Below, one piece after another: positions 1 through 8,536 of a stretch of DNA of 64,000 bases. This DNA is from Metabacillus arenae (GTDB taxonomy: Bacteria > Bacillota > Bacilli > Bacillales > Bacillaceae), in contig NZ_JACXAI010000019.1 in assembly GCF_014773385.1 (NCBI RefSeq), positions 57,948-121,947 of the forward strand, in the 5' to 3' direction. Positions within the stretch are counted from its first letter, which is position 1; every line of letters starts with the position of its first letter. The position numbers were made by a program, and so were the translations under genes. The notes below the pieces were generated by a model. The model searched no databases, was not told the origin of the DNA, and saw only the letters and a program-made list of their open reading frames with translations.

Positions 1-2
1 AC

Positions 3-608
3 ATACCAGCTGGTTATGCTTTATCAAGGCAAGATTTGTTCGGAAGAAAGTGGATTTCTACCTTTTATATTATTCCAATGTTTATTGGCGGCGGTTTAAT
101 TCCAACTTATTTAGTAGTGAAAAATTTCGGGTTATTAGATACATTTTGGGTTTTGATTTTACCATTTTCTGTATCAGCTTTCAACATTATTATTGCAAGA
201 ACATTCTTTAAAAATAGTATTCCTGAAGGTCTTTGGGAAGCAGCTCAGATTGATGGCTGCGGAACGATCAGATATTTTCTAACGATGGTGCTGCCATTGT
301 CAAAAGCCATTCTTGCCGTCATTGGTCTTTGGACGTCAGTAGGGATATGGAACTCTTGGTTTGATGCGATGATTTATATTTCAAACGAAAATTTGCAACC
401 GCTTCAACTAATACTGCGAAGAATTTTGATAGCTAATGAGTCTCTTCTAGGAACTGCATCAGGTGAATTAGCTTCGGAATTAAGGAGATTATCAGAGATG
501 ATGAAATATGCGGCAATCGTCGTTTCCACTCTACCAATTATGTGTTTATATCCATTTTTACAGAAGTATTTTAATCAAGGTATTATGGTTGGTTCACTTA
601 AAGAATAG
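3..608 (+). CDS. Carbohydrate ABC transporter permease, 5' partial
   Basis: Inner-membrane permease of a binding-protein-dependent sugar importer (MetI-like, LplC/YtcP type). The frame is open to the left edge of the window, and the residues before the first possible start (IPAGYALSRQ) already match this family, so the gene begins upstream. The cytoplasmic EAA loop that contacts the ATPase is visible (EAAQIDGCGTIRYF), followed by VLPLSKAI and a final membrane segment ending in QGIMVGSLKE. A gene for the cognate solute-binding lipoprotein starts 18 bases downstream. The first permease gene would lie to the left. No ATPase gene is present here; such systems often share an MsmX-type ATPase encoded elsewhere. 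The substrate cannot be read from the sequence. Confidence 0.93.
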   Translation: MPAGYALSRQDLFGRKWISTFYIIPMFIGGGLIPTYLVVKNFGLLDTFWVLILPFSVSAFNIIIARTFFKNSIPEGLWEAAQIDGCGTIRYFLTMVLPLSKAILAVIGLWTSVGIWNSWFDAMIYISNENLQPLQLILRRILIANESLLGTASGELASELRRLSEMMKYAAIVVSTLPIMCLYPFLQKYFNQGIMVGSLKE

Positions 609-625
609 TAATAGGGGGAAATAAT

Positions 626-2173
626 ATGCTTAAGAAAAAATTAGGATTGTTAGTAAATGTCACATTGGCAGCTAGTTTAATAGTCGGCTGCAGTAATGAC
701 TCATCTAGCTCGGAATCCAAAGAAGATGGATCCTATAAAATTGCGACAGTTCGTTGGTCGGACTGGGGTGATGACTTTTTAAAAGGGTTTGTTGAAGAGA
801 CTGAAAAAGAAGCAGGAATTTCAATTGATTGGGATACTTATTTAAATAGTGAATGGGGAGACAAAAAATCGTTATTAATGGCTGGGGGAGAATTACCTGA
901 TGCATTTTGGGGCTCTATTTCTCTAACTGATTCAGATATAGCTAAGAACTCAGGAGTGTTTATCCCGCTGGAAGATTTGATTGAAGAAAATATGCCTAAT
1001 TTAAAAGCTGCATTTGATGAAGATCCTGCACTGCGTGCGATGGTTACTTCTCCTGATGGACATATTTATAGTTTGCCAAAGAAACTGCCATTAAGACCAA
1101 TTGCAGGAAATTCGTTGTTCATCAATCAAAAATGGTTAGATAATTTGAAGCTGTCAATGCCTGAAACCTATGAAGAATTTTACAATGTTTTAAAAGCATT
1201 TAAAGAGCAAGATGCAAATGGAAACGGAGACCCTAATGATGAAATTCTTTATCAGGGCGATGTTATGAGTTTTATCCTACCCTTTGGCTTGCCTACAGGC
1301 GCATATTTAGCTTCTATGACGGTAAAAGATGGAAAGCCAATCTATATGCCAACTGAAGCTGCTTATAGAGAAGGGATTGAATGGATGCATAAAGCGTATG
1401 CTGAAGGGCTGATTGATCAAGAGTTATTTACACAAGATGAATCTATGGCTGAAGCAAAACGGAAAAGTGAAGAAGGTTCCTTGGTGGGAGTATCCCGTGG
1501 TTGGACGCCCGACGCCGTATTTGGACCAAATGCAAGTGAGTATGCTCAATTACCTGCACTAGAAGGTCCAGATGGAGAACGGTATGTGATGACGGATGCA
1601 CCAGTTTATTCTAGAAATGAGTTTATGATCACAACAAAGGCGGAGAATCCAGCTGAATTATTGAAATGGGCAGATAAATTCTACACAGAAGATGCAAGTA
1701 TTCAAACTTTCTACGGTTCGTTCGGTGTTGGAGTTGAAAAAGAAGAAGACGGAACATACAAAGTCTTAGAAGCTCCAGAAGGTGAATCAGCAGATATATT
1801 TGCCTGGATTCACTCATTCCGTGATTTTGGTCCTAAATATATCGGGGAAGGATTTAACGAAAAAGTAACACTGCCAACTAATGGTGGAGATGGATTGAAG
1901 CTTGAATTAGACAAAGAAATTAATAAGTATGCAAGAGAACAATTTCCAAATGTTGTTTATACAGCAGAAGAGATGAATCGTTTAAATGCATTAAGTGTAG
2001 ACCTTACTTCTTACGTGGAATCTATGCAATCTAAATGGGTTGTTGAGGGTGGAGCTGCAAAAGAGTGGGATTCCTATATTTCTCAATTAAAACAAATGGG
2101 TTATGACGAATATATGGAAATTCAGAACAAAGCATTTGACAGGTATCAAAAAAGTCTTAAAGAAGCTGAATAA
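626..2173 (+). CDS. Extracellular sugar-binding lipoprotein
   Basis: Solute-binding protein of about 515 residues, LplA/YtcQ-like. A basic N-terminus (MLKKK), a hydrophobic stretch and the lipobox LIVGC with the lipidated Cys at residue 22 mark it as a membrane-anchored lipoprotein. The mature part has the family 1 binding-protein layout, with an Asp/Gly-rich EF-hand-like segment (DANGNGDPNDE) near residue 200 that often binds calcium in these proteins. The start is supported by AGGGGG about 8 bases upstream of ATG. It directly follows its permease gene and is followed by a strong terminator hairpin, so it probably reaches higher expression than the genes beyond. The substrate is unknown; large proteins of this class usually bind oligosaccharides. 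Confidence 0.92.
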   Translation: MLKKKLGLLVNVTLAASLIVGCSNDSSSSESKEDGSYKIATVRWSDWGDDFLKGFVEETEKEAGISIDWDTYLNSEWGDKKSLLMAGGELPDAFWGSISLTDSDIAKNSGVFIPLEDLIEENMPNLKAAFDEDPALRAMVTSPDGHIYSLPKKLPLRPIAGNSLFINQKWLDNLKLSMPETYEEFYNVLKAFKEQDANGNGDPNDEILYQGDVMSFILPFGLPTGAYLASMTVKDGKPIYMPTEAAYREGIEWMHKAYAEGLIDQELFTQDESMAEAKRKSEEGSLVGVSRGWTPDAVFGPNASEYAQLPALEGPDGERYVMTDAPVYSRNEFMITTKAENPAELLKWADKFYTEDASIQTFYGSFGVGVEKEEDGTYKVLEAPEGESADIFAWIHSFRDFGPKYIGEGFNEKVTLPTNGGDGLKLELDKEINKYAREQFPNVVYTAEEMNRLNALSVDLTSYVESMQSKWVVEGGAAKEWDSYISQLKQMGYDEYMEIQNKAFDRYQKSLKEAE

Positions 2174-2200
2174 ATCGCGAATATTTATTATAAACAAATG

Positions 2201-2243
2201 CAGTCGGTTTACGTGAATTTCGTGGGACCGACTGTTCATTTTT
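2201..2243 (+). terminator. Intrinsic terminator after the binding-protein gene
   Basis: CAGTCGGT pairs with ACCGACTG across an 18-base loop and is followed by TTCATTTTT. It sits between the lipoprotein gene and the DUF624 gene and would attenuate downstream transcription. Confidence 0.8.
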
Positions 2244-2322
2244 AGAAGCCTAAAAATTCAACAATTGTAAATTAGGAGATTGAATGATTTGACAGTTATA
2301 TCTAGAAAGGGGTGGGGGAAAA

Positions 2323-2952
2323 TTGAGTCAATTATTTCATTTGGATGGTCCATTATTTAAATTTTTATCAAGTGCAGTGGATTTAGTCATTTTAAACTTT
2401 TTATTTTTCCTCTTTTGTATTCCTATTTTAACCATGGGTGCTTCCATGACTGCTTTATACTCTGTTTTAATGAAAATGGTAAGAGATGAAGAGAAGGATA
2501 TCGTTAAGAGTTTCCTATTATCTTTTAAAAAGAATTTTACCCAAAGTACGATTGTTTGGTTTATTATGTCAGCCGCCGGATTTTTCCTTTTTGCAAACCT
2601 CATTTTTTTAGGAAATCTGAGTGGAGTACCTAAGATCTTTTTCGCAAGCATGTTACTCATTTTTGGATGTGTTTACCTTTGCATCTTGCTTTTTATTTTT
2701 CCTTACATGGCCAGATATGAAGACACGATTAAAAAGTCACTATTAAATTCATTATTAGTCGGGCTTTCAAATTTCCCTTACCTTCTAGTATTGATCATTC
2801 TTACTGTAGTTCCAGTTATTTTTGTTTTTTCTTCATCCATAGGATTGCTAACAGGATTATATTTCGGAACATTCGGGGGATTTGCCTTACTTGCTTTTTT
2901 AAATTCTTATCTTTTTAGAAAAGCTTTTTCAAAATATGAGGTTAGTATTTAG
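2323..2952 (+). CDS. YesL-family (DUF624) membrane protein
   Basis: Integral membrane protein of 209 residues with about five hydrophobic segments. The N-terminus contains the DUF624 pattern (NFLFFLFCIPILTMGAS), typical of YesL-like proteins encoded beside Bacillus oligosaccharide ABC transporters. The function of the family is not established; a helper role for the adjacent transporter is inference from context. The start is TTG at 2323, supported by a purine-rich GGGGTGGGGG tract just upstream. The 3' end overlaps the poorly supported upstream extension of the next gene, whose real start lies 32 bases beyond this stop. Confidence 0.85.
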   Translation: MSQLFHLDGPLFKFLSSAVDLVILNFLFFLFCIPILTMGASMTALYSVLMKMVRDEEKDIVKSFLLSFKKNFTQSTIVWFIMSAAGFFLFANLIFLGNLSGVPKIFFASMLLIFGCVYLCILLFIFPYMARYEDTIKKSLLNSLLVGLSNFPYLLVLIILTVVPVIFVFSSSIGLLTGLYFGTFGGFALLAFLNSYLFRKAFSKYEVSI

Positions 2953-2983
2953 AAAAAAATCTATTAAACGAAGGAGTGCCCAT

Positions 2984-4048
2984 ATGATTAGCAATAAAGT
3001 AGTTACTGTTGGGGTAATTGGTCTTGGCGGGATGTCAAATTTTTATCTTCGAAACATTTCTAAAATAGATTCCATTCAAGTTGGCGCGATATGTGATATT
3101 AATCAAGATCTTTTAAGTAAAATTGGTGAACAAGAGGGAGTTAGTCAAGAAAAACGCTTCAATAATATGGAAGAGATTATTGCCTCTCCTGATGTGGATG
3201 CCATTATCTCTGTTGTTCCCAATAACTTGCATGCAAAAGTCTTGGAATTATGTATTTTACACCAAAAACCAATTATGTCTGAGAAACCATTTACAATGGA
3301 TCTTGAAGAAGCAGAGAACTTGAATCTATTATATGAGAAAAATCCAATTCCTTGCATGATAGGATTTATTCATCGCTACACCCCAGCTTTTCAATATGCG
3401 AAAAAATTGTTAGACGAAAATACAATAGGCCAAATCCGTCATATTGATGTACGTTATCAACAATCGTTTGGAGCTCCTTTATTTAACTTTCCTTATCTGT
3501 GGCGTTTTAATAAAGCAGTTACTGGTACAGGCGCACTAGGAGATTTAGGAGCCCACATGATCGATAGTGCTCGATTTTTTGCTGGAGAGTTCCATTCAGT
3601 CTCAGCATTGATGAAAACCTTTGTTGAGAAAAGGATAGACCCTCTAACTGGCGAAGAGAGACAGGTTGAAGTCGATGATTTTACAAGTTTTCAAGCTGTT
3701 CTTGGAAAGGGTGTTGCAGGGAATTTTGTCACCACAAGAAATGCAATTGGCTCATCGAATCAGCACGAAGTAACATTATATGGGGATTACGGTACGCTGC
3801 ATGTGAATATTGAGCGCCCTAATGAAATTGATATTTTTGTTAAAAGTGAATCGGAAGAGAAACCAGTTTTGAAAACAGAAAAAGTACCAGAGATTTATAA
3901 TAAGACTCTTTTAAGTGACTTTGCCCAACTAATCTTAAATAACAAAACTCTGGATATCCCCACTTTTTATGATGGATATAAAAATCAAAAAGTAATTGAT
4001 CGTATCATTTATTCTGCAGAAAATGGCCGCTTTGTGAAAGTTGATTGA
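2984..4048 (+). CDS. Gfo/Idh/MocA family oxidoreductase
   Basis: NAD(P)-dependent sugar oxidoreductase, 354 residues. The N-terminal Rossmann fold shows VGVIGLGGMSN, followed after the second strand by CDIN. EKPFT is the family EKP motif carrying the catalytic Lys, and GDLGAHMID matches the family GG-x-H-x-x-D-type C-terminal motif. I chose ATG 2984 because AAGGAG lies 7 bases upstream; extending to 2936 adds about 16 basic residues without a ribosome site. It is the last gene of the sugar ABC operon and likely acts on the imported sugar or a derivative. Substrate and cofactor preference cannot be assigned. Confidence 0.9.
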   Translation: MISNKVVTVGVIGLGGMSNFYLRNISKIDSIQVGAICDINQDLLSKIGEQEGVSQEKRFNNMEEIIASPDVDAIISVVPNNLHAKVLELCILHQKPIMSEKPFTMDLEEAENLNLLYEKNPIPCMIGFIHRYTPAFQYAKKLLDENTIGQIRHIDVRYQQSFGAPLFNFPYLWRFNKAVTGTGALGDLGAHMIDSARFFAGEFHSVSALMKTFVEKRIDPLTGEERQVEVDDFTSFQAVLGKGVAGNFVTTRNAIGSSNQHEVTLYGDYGTLHVNIERPNEIDIFVKSESEEKPVLKTEKVPEIYNKTLLSDFAQLILNNKTLDIPTFYDGYKNQKVIDRIIYSAENGRFVKVD

Positions 4049-4155
4049 TTTTTAGGAGGGCTATGTAAGAGAAAGTAAAATTAATATCAGGCTCCTTTGC
4101 TGATATATGAGGGCATCTTCCTATTCTTACCTATTGCTGAAGAGTTAAAGATTGG

Positions 4156-4180
4156 AGCTGTCATTTGGCAGCTTTTCTTA
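4156..4180 (+). terminator. Probable terminator of the sugar operon
   Basis: Short stem AGCTG/CAGCT around an 8-base loop followed by TTTTCTTATT, about 110 bases after the oxidoreductase stop. The stem is short, so confidence is low. Confidence 0.4.
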
Positions 4181-4447
4181 TTGTATTCTAGTGGCAGTTT
4201 AAGAAGGATAATAAAACCAAGTGTAGAAATTAGACTAAACTGTAATTAGTTTTACACTGTTTATCTTAGTGAAAAATTGGTGAATATCTAATAATGCCAA
4301 ACCAATTTTATGGACAAGATTCACTTTGGGTTTTGTGGTTTTCATAGAATGAAGTAACGGTTAATGGTTGAAAAAGGGCGAACTAGGCTTGAACGTAGAG
4401 TGTTATGAACATTGGGAAGTAAAAAAAGTTTATGGAGGATAAGAAAT

Positions 4448-4855
4448 ATGACACCACCAAAACATATTGTTTCAGCAGCTGCAATTGTATTAAATAACCA
4501 AAACGAAATTTTATTAATTAAAGGACCTCGCAGAGGATGGGAAATGCCTGGTGGACAGGTTGAAGAAGGAGAATCATTGAAGAATGCGGCAATCAGAGAA
4601 ACAAAGGAAGAGTCCGGAATAGATATTGAGATAACAAAATTTTGTGGAATATATCAAAATATAAACGATTCAATATGTAATACATTGTTTTTGGGCATAC
4701 CCATCGGCGGAGAACTAACAACTAGTTCTGAAAGCTTAGAAGTAGGCTTTTTTCCAATTAAAGAAGCATTGGAAATGGTCACTTGGAAAAACTTCAGACA
4801 AAGAATCGAGTATTGTTTAAACGACAATCTTCAGCCTTTTTGTATTGAATTTTGA
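4448..4855 (+). CDS. Nudix hydrolase
   Basis: Pyrophosphohydrolase of the Nudix family, 135 residues. The Nudix box is complete: GG-QVEEGE near the first Gly, then the REtkEEsGI segment with the metal-binding glutamates. The substrate is a nucleoside diphosphate derivative or similar and cannot be specified. The start is ATG 4448 with TGGAGGAT about 7 bases upstream. A longer frame beginning at 4412 adds residues without family similarity. It is single-gene, flanked by about 400 bases of apparently non-coding sequence upstream, and the weak MutT-like match in the second half is normal for this diverse family. Confidence 0.9.
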   Translation: MTPPKHIVSAAAIVLNNQNEILLIKGPRRGWEMPGGQVEEGESLKNAAIRETKEESGIDIEITKFCGIYQNINDSICNTLFLGIPIGGELTTSSESLEVGFFPIKEALEMVTWKNFRQRIEYCLNDNLQPFCIEF

Positions 4856-5061
4856 AGGTAGATTTTTAACGAACTGCGAAGGGCTAATTGAAGGATTTTT
4901 TTATTGACAGAATAATACAAGATGTTGGTGACATAGTGTTTTATATAGGGCTAATAATAGATGGGAATGTCGTTATACTTATGCCTTAATTCCTAATACT
5001 CATTTATTTGGTTTCCCACTTCTTAATTAGTAAACAGGCTTCTATAAAGGGGCTGATTGTT

Positions 5062-5241
5062 TTGATTAGAAATAAAAAGATGCATTTAATCCTTTTTTTG
5101 TGTATTTTTTTAATAATCATTCTTGTAGTTAATGTTTTTCTCCATGTTAAAATTCACATAGTGTATACTTCAGGAGTAGGTCCGTTTTTAATAATGGGAT
5201 TAATCATTTTGGCTATTGTTTATCTTTATTTCAAGCGTTAA
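5062..5241 (+). CDS. Small two-helix membrane protein
   Basis: 59-residue hypothetical protein starting at TTG 5062, preceded by AAAGGGG at a 9-base spacing. A short basic head (LIRNKKMH) is followed by two hydrophobic helices separated by a short segment containing KIHIVYTSGVG, and it ends KR. The layout resembles the small two-TM proteins common in Bacillaceae; I do not recognise a family. A longer reading from TTG 5008 is possible but has no ribosome site. A hairpin terminator follows at 5300. Confidence 0.6.
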   Translation: MIRNKKMHLILFLCIFLIIILVVNVFLHVKIHIVYTSGVGPFLIMGLIILAIVYLYFKR

Positions 5242-5299
5242 CAAAAACGAAGAAGTTATTAATTTGCGGATGAGTTACTAATTTTGGACTAAAACAGAG

Positions 5300-5333
5300 A
5301 AAGGTGAACTTTTAGAGAAATACACCTTTTATT
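5300..5333 (+). terminator. Terminator after the small membrane protein
   Basis: AAAGGTG pairs with CACCTTT around a 16-base loop, followed by TTATT. It lies about 60 bases after the stop of the 59-residue gene. Confidence 0.55.
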
Positions 5334-5437
5334 CACTCAAAAAAAATCAATATTCCCCTAATGGTTTATAACGGACAACATAAGGGTTTTAAATATTATG
5401 TTTACAAGTATTTAGATGCCAAACGAATTAAATGATG

Positions 5438-5581
5438 CTAAAAATCTAGTAGTTCGTTGTCACTTAACCATGAACGAACACTATCAACGAATTTATTAGT
5501 GGCGGGAGAAGTGTTTGTTTTTTTAGCAATACCTATAAGACTCTACTTCCAAATTTAAAATTCGTATGTTTTTGGGAATAT
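5438..5581 (-). pseudogene. Relic of a LysR-type regulator, C-terminal end
   Basis: Reading the minus strand, the last 48 codons before a TAG translate to a sequence typical of the C-terminus of LysR-family regulators: IFPKTYEF, then IGIAKKTNTSPATNKF and a WLSDNELLDF end. At least two in-frame stops interrupt it, and the preceding DNA (to about 5700) is too scrambled to follow with confidence. This is a decayed gene fragment. No partner gene is left next to it. Confidence 0.5.
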
Positions 5582-5664
5582 TAGATACTTTGTATTGAGT
5601 TAGGGTCGTATGTATCGACCATACCTCAAGAAGTTATAAATTTAGCTGACACTCATAATTTTCC

Positions 5665-5900
5665 AATAATTGTTTTCTCTAAAGAAGTGAGGTTCATTGA
5701 TATAATGGTGAACGTATGCTTATATATATTCGTGACATCCTGATGATGACTGAGCGTTTCAAACCTAGCTTTCGCATGATGTGTATTGCGATTTGGTCTA
5801 ATCGAATATTTTCATCGGATTGCATTAAATCGAGTAATCCATAAAAATTTTTTTGACCATTAGCACTTCGAGTATATAAAGAATCAAAATGATTTTACAT
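5665..5900 (-). pseudogene. Broken group II intron reverse transcriptase
   Basis: On the minus strand the translation FDSLYTRSANGQKNFYGLL then DLMQSDENIRL matches the extreme N-terminus of LtrA-type intron-encoded reverse transcriptases. Within a few bases, in a shifted frame, RPNRNTHHAKARFETL appears, which resembles a motif found well over 100 residues further into the same proteins (x-RPNRS-x-HHA-x-AR). The simplest reading is a large internal deletion with frameshift. All maturase and catalytic parts are gone. It lies directly downstream of the intron 5' ribozyme domains. Confidence 0.6.
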
Positions 5901-6699
5901 ATCATAATACTTGTTGTGCCTCAGTTTCTTTCGTTTTAACAAGTCGGTGGCTCCTTTTGGAGCTGAACCTCTATTAGTCTTACAAGAACCTTATTAATCG
6001 TTTAAGAACTGCCTTGCATGGTGAATGAATCTTTTATTAGTCTAGTGGCTATCCTTCGACGTTCATTACACGCTTCGATGGTACTGTGCCACCACTTTCA
6101 CTGATATGAAGAAAAGTTATACCGTTGCTATTCTCACGACTATTTTCCTTTCCAACGCTTCATCGAGAGTAAGCTCTCCACGTTATCAGCTTACAACGTT
6201 GAGTTACATCTATTATGGAACAAACTTAGGTGCTTCCTATGAACCTGTTAGCATTGCATGTGCCTGTAACACAAGATGGATTTTCATATTGTCCATTCTT
6301 ACTCATCCACAGCTAACCCTACATTTAGTAGTAAATACATTTCTACATAATTCGCGTCTAGACCCGTACATTCAGTAGTTCGTCAGCCATACAGTATGTC
6401 ATTATATTTCATTGCATTCTCACCATATTTGTTCAACCCAAGGACCATGATTTACACCACGCCATCGGGTAGGTTTTCGTCAGCCGGACTGTTACGGTAA
6501 ATTCTCACGCCTATTAGCCAAGCTTATAACACGCTTTTCCATACTAAACAGCGTGCTATTCGACGCAGGGGGACCCTTTCAGAGCGTTACCTCCTCATTC
6601 GACTCCTTGACATAACCCTTCAGTTTTAGAGGTCTAAAACTGCCTGACCTTTACCGAAATTGTGTCGCCACATTAATTTGAGCCAGGAACATTTCGCAC
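5665..6699 (-). mobile_element. Truncated group II intron (5' ribozyme domains plus RT relic)
   Basis: The minus strand from 6699 begins with the group II 5' consensus GTGCG and continues for roughly 750 bases of structured, GC-richer, non-coding DNA unlike the neighbouring AT-rich sequence, followed by the remains of a reverse transcriptase start. This order (domains I-III, then an ORF in domain IV) is that of a bacterial group II intron. Domains V and VI and the 3' end are not found, so the element cannot splice or move. The call rests on the 5' motif, the RT relic and the position of both. Confidence 0.6.
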
Positions 6700-6804
6700 A
6701 TACAATCGTGCCCTTTCGGAATAACTAATTGCCTTAATCCCAAAATCACTTAATGCTTGTTTAACTAAAGCACCTTTAGCTAAACAAGCAGCAATAGTTA
6801 TCAT
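6700..6804 (-). pseudogene. Short open frame interrupted by the group II intron
   Basis: A minus-strand frame starts at ATG 6804 with GAGGG 5 bases upstream and runs exactly 35 codons (MITIAACLAKGALVK... ending SERARLY) up to the GTGCG intron boundary, that is, in phase 0. It looks like the 5' exon of a gene split by the intron; the 3' part is not present. I do not recognise the product. A near-perfect palindrome lies upstream at 6841. Confidence 0.35.
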
Positions 6805-6840
6805 ATTTGCCCTCAAAAATGTTGATTTTTTTACACATAT

Positions 6841-6859
6841 ATCGAATAATTTATTCGAT
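6841..6859. promoter_or_regulatory. 19-bp palindrome, operator candidate
   Basis: ATCGAATAA-T-TTATTCGAT is a perfect inverted repeat with 9-base arms. It lies between the TetR gene 3' end and the interrupted short frame read in the same direction. It lacks a T-run, so it looks more like an operator than a terminator. Confidence 0.4.
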
Positions 6860-6873
6860 TTGTCGTGTTTACT

Positions 6874-7458
6874 TTAACGCAAGCTATTCAAAAACATTTG
6901 AGAAATTTGAGCGCCATATTTTATCAAATTATCACTATTAATCGCTTGACTCTTAAATCCCTCCGTAAAAATATGCATTAACATCAGTAAAACCTCATCA
7001 GAATATGCGGGATTAATTTTTCCCTCTTTACGCCCTTTTTGAAACATTCTTAAAACTAATCGATCACTTGTTTCTTGTGCATCATTATCAAAAAAAGTCG
7101 GGTCACTTGCATATTGCTGCATCACATTATGAAAAAACATGGATGTCGTACTTTGGATTTTTTTCATTTTATACTGCGTGAGTTCTATATATGTTTGCTC
7201 AAATGGTAAATCACTTTCAATTAAACGTTCATAATGTTCTAGGATAGAGGCAAATGAATTATGAATCGTGGTATTAATTAAATTATCTTTTGTATTGTAA
7301 TAATTAAATAATGTTACTTTACTCACGCCTGCACTTTTTCCAATTTCATCCATGGTTATATTTGAAATGTCCTTTTTATTCAGTAATTCATGCGTAGCTT
7401 CTTCAATATCTTTCATTTTCTTTTCACGTCTTAGATCAAAACCATTTTTTTTAGTCAT
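6874..7458 (-). CDS. TetR/AcrR family transcriptional regulator
   Basis: DNA-binding repressor of 194 residues. The N-terminal helix-turn-helix is clear: a MDEIGKSAGVSKVTLFNYYNTKDNL core near residues 35-60, with a variable helical ligand-binding C-terminus. I start at ATG 7458, preceded by GGTGAGA; a TTG at 7485 would add nine basic residues. It is transcribed divergently from the ABC exporter pair beginning at 7646, so it most likely represses that operon and is released by the exported compound. The intergenic region holds an ATTCAAA / TTTGAAT inverted repeat near 7530-7562 that could be the operator. Confidence 0.9.
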   Translation of the reverse strand: MTKKNGFDLRREKKMKDIEEATHELLNKKDISNITMDEIGKSAGVSKVTLFNYYNTKDNLINTTIHNSFASILEHYERLIESDLPFEQTYIELTQYKMKKIQSTTSMFFHNVMQQYASDPTFFDNDAQETSDRLVLRMFQKGRKEGKINPAYSDEVLLMLMHIFTEGFKSQAINSDNLIKYGAQISQMFLNSLR

Positions 7459-7645
7459 CTTCTCACCACATTTTTTCTTTATCAATTACTTTCTACATAT
7501 TTATATAGTATTTCATTTTATGAACTAATTCAAACATTTAAGTAAAAAATAATTTGAATATCTCTAGAAAAAAGTGTATATTGTGAACTATAAAGTTATT
7601 TTTAGTAAAAAAACTTCAATTCTCATAGAATAGGAGATGAGACGA

Positions 7646-8527
7646 ATGGTTATAGCAGAAATTAAGGGGTTGCAAAAAAAATATAAATCTACCCATGCCT
7701 TAAAAAATGTAACGATGGAACTAAGAAAAGGTGAAGTGTTAGGTTTTATCGGACCAAATGGTGCAGGTAAATCAACAACCATCCGAATCCTGCTTGGCAT
7801 TATAAAATCTAGCGGAGGAACAGCCAATATCTTCGGGAAGGATGTCTGGAAAGATTCTATTGACATTCATAAACGACTTGCATACGTTCCTGGCGATGTA
7901 AACCTTTGGACAAATTTAACAGGAGGTGAAATTATTGATGTATTTATGCGCCTGCAAGGTACGAAGGACGATGCACGACGTGATGAATTAATTCATAATT
8001 TTCATCTTGATCCTAAGAAAAAAGCAAGGACTTATTCTAAAGGAAATCGTCAAAAAGTTGCGCTTATTGCCGCGCTTGCTAGTGATGCAGAACTTTATAT
8101 TTTTGATGAACCGACTAGTGGTTTGGATCCTCTGATGGAAGCTGTATTTCAAGAGGAAGTGGCGAAATTAAAAAAGCAAGGAAAGTCTATCCTTCTTTCG
8201 AGCCACATCTTAAGTGAAGTAGAACGCTTATGTGACCGCGTAGCGATTATTCGTCAAGGAGAAGTAATTGAAACTGGAACACTAGACGAATTAAGGCATT
8301 TAACTCGTTATCAATACAAGGTTACTACTCGTGTCGAGCCTCTTGGATTAAAACAAGTGAGTGGTGTGCATGACCTTGTAATCAATGGAAAGGAAGCTGT
8401 TTTCCAAGCCGATAGTGATCAAATTGAGGCCATCCTGGAAGGAATCATGCCTTACCATGTAACAAAGCTTGAGAGTGTGCCGCCGACCCTTGAAGCATTG
8501 TTTATGCGTCATTACACTGGAAAGTAG
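7646..8527 (+). CDS. ABC exporter ATP-binding protein
   Basis: ATPase subunit of a drug-type ABC exporter, 293 residues. Walker A is GPNGAGKST, the signature region reads YSKGNRQK (a variant of the canonical LSGGQ), Walker B is LYIFDEPTSGLDP and the H-loop His is in LLSSHILSE. ATG 7646 is preferred over 7637 because AGGAG ends 9 bases before it. The next gene encodes its permease and begins 9 bases after this stop. A divergent TetR gene probably controls both. The pair resembles exporters assigned to macrolide or polyketide export (COG3559 partner); the actual substrate is unknown. Confidence 0.92.
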   Translation: MVIAEIKGLQKKYKSTHALKNVTMELRKGEVLGFIGPNGAGKSTTIRILLGIIKSSGGTANIFGKDVWKDSIDIHKRLAYVPGDVNLWTNLTGGEIIDVFMRLQGTKDDARRDELIHNFHLDPKKKARTYSKGNRQKVALIAALASDAELYIFDEPTSGLDPLMEAVFQEEVAKLKKQGKSILLSSHILSEVERLCDRVAIIRQGEVIETGTLDELRHLTRYQYKVTTRVEPLGLKQVSGVHDLVINGKEAVFQADSDQIEAILEGIMPYHVTKLESVPPTLEALFMRHYTGK

Positions 8528-8536
8528 GTGAGAGGG

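Noticed and set aside
6106..6378. 90-codon plus-strand frame as a protein gene
   Set aside because: It lies inside the GC-richer ribozyme part of the group II intron, on the opposite strand, with no ribosome site and no protein-like composition.
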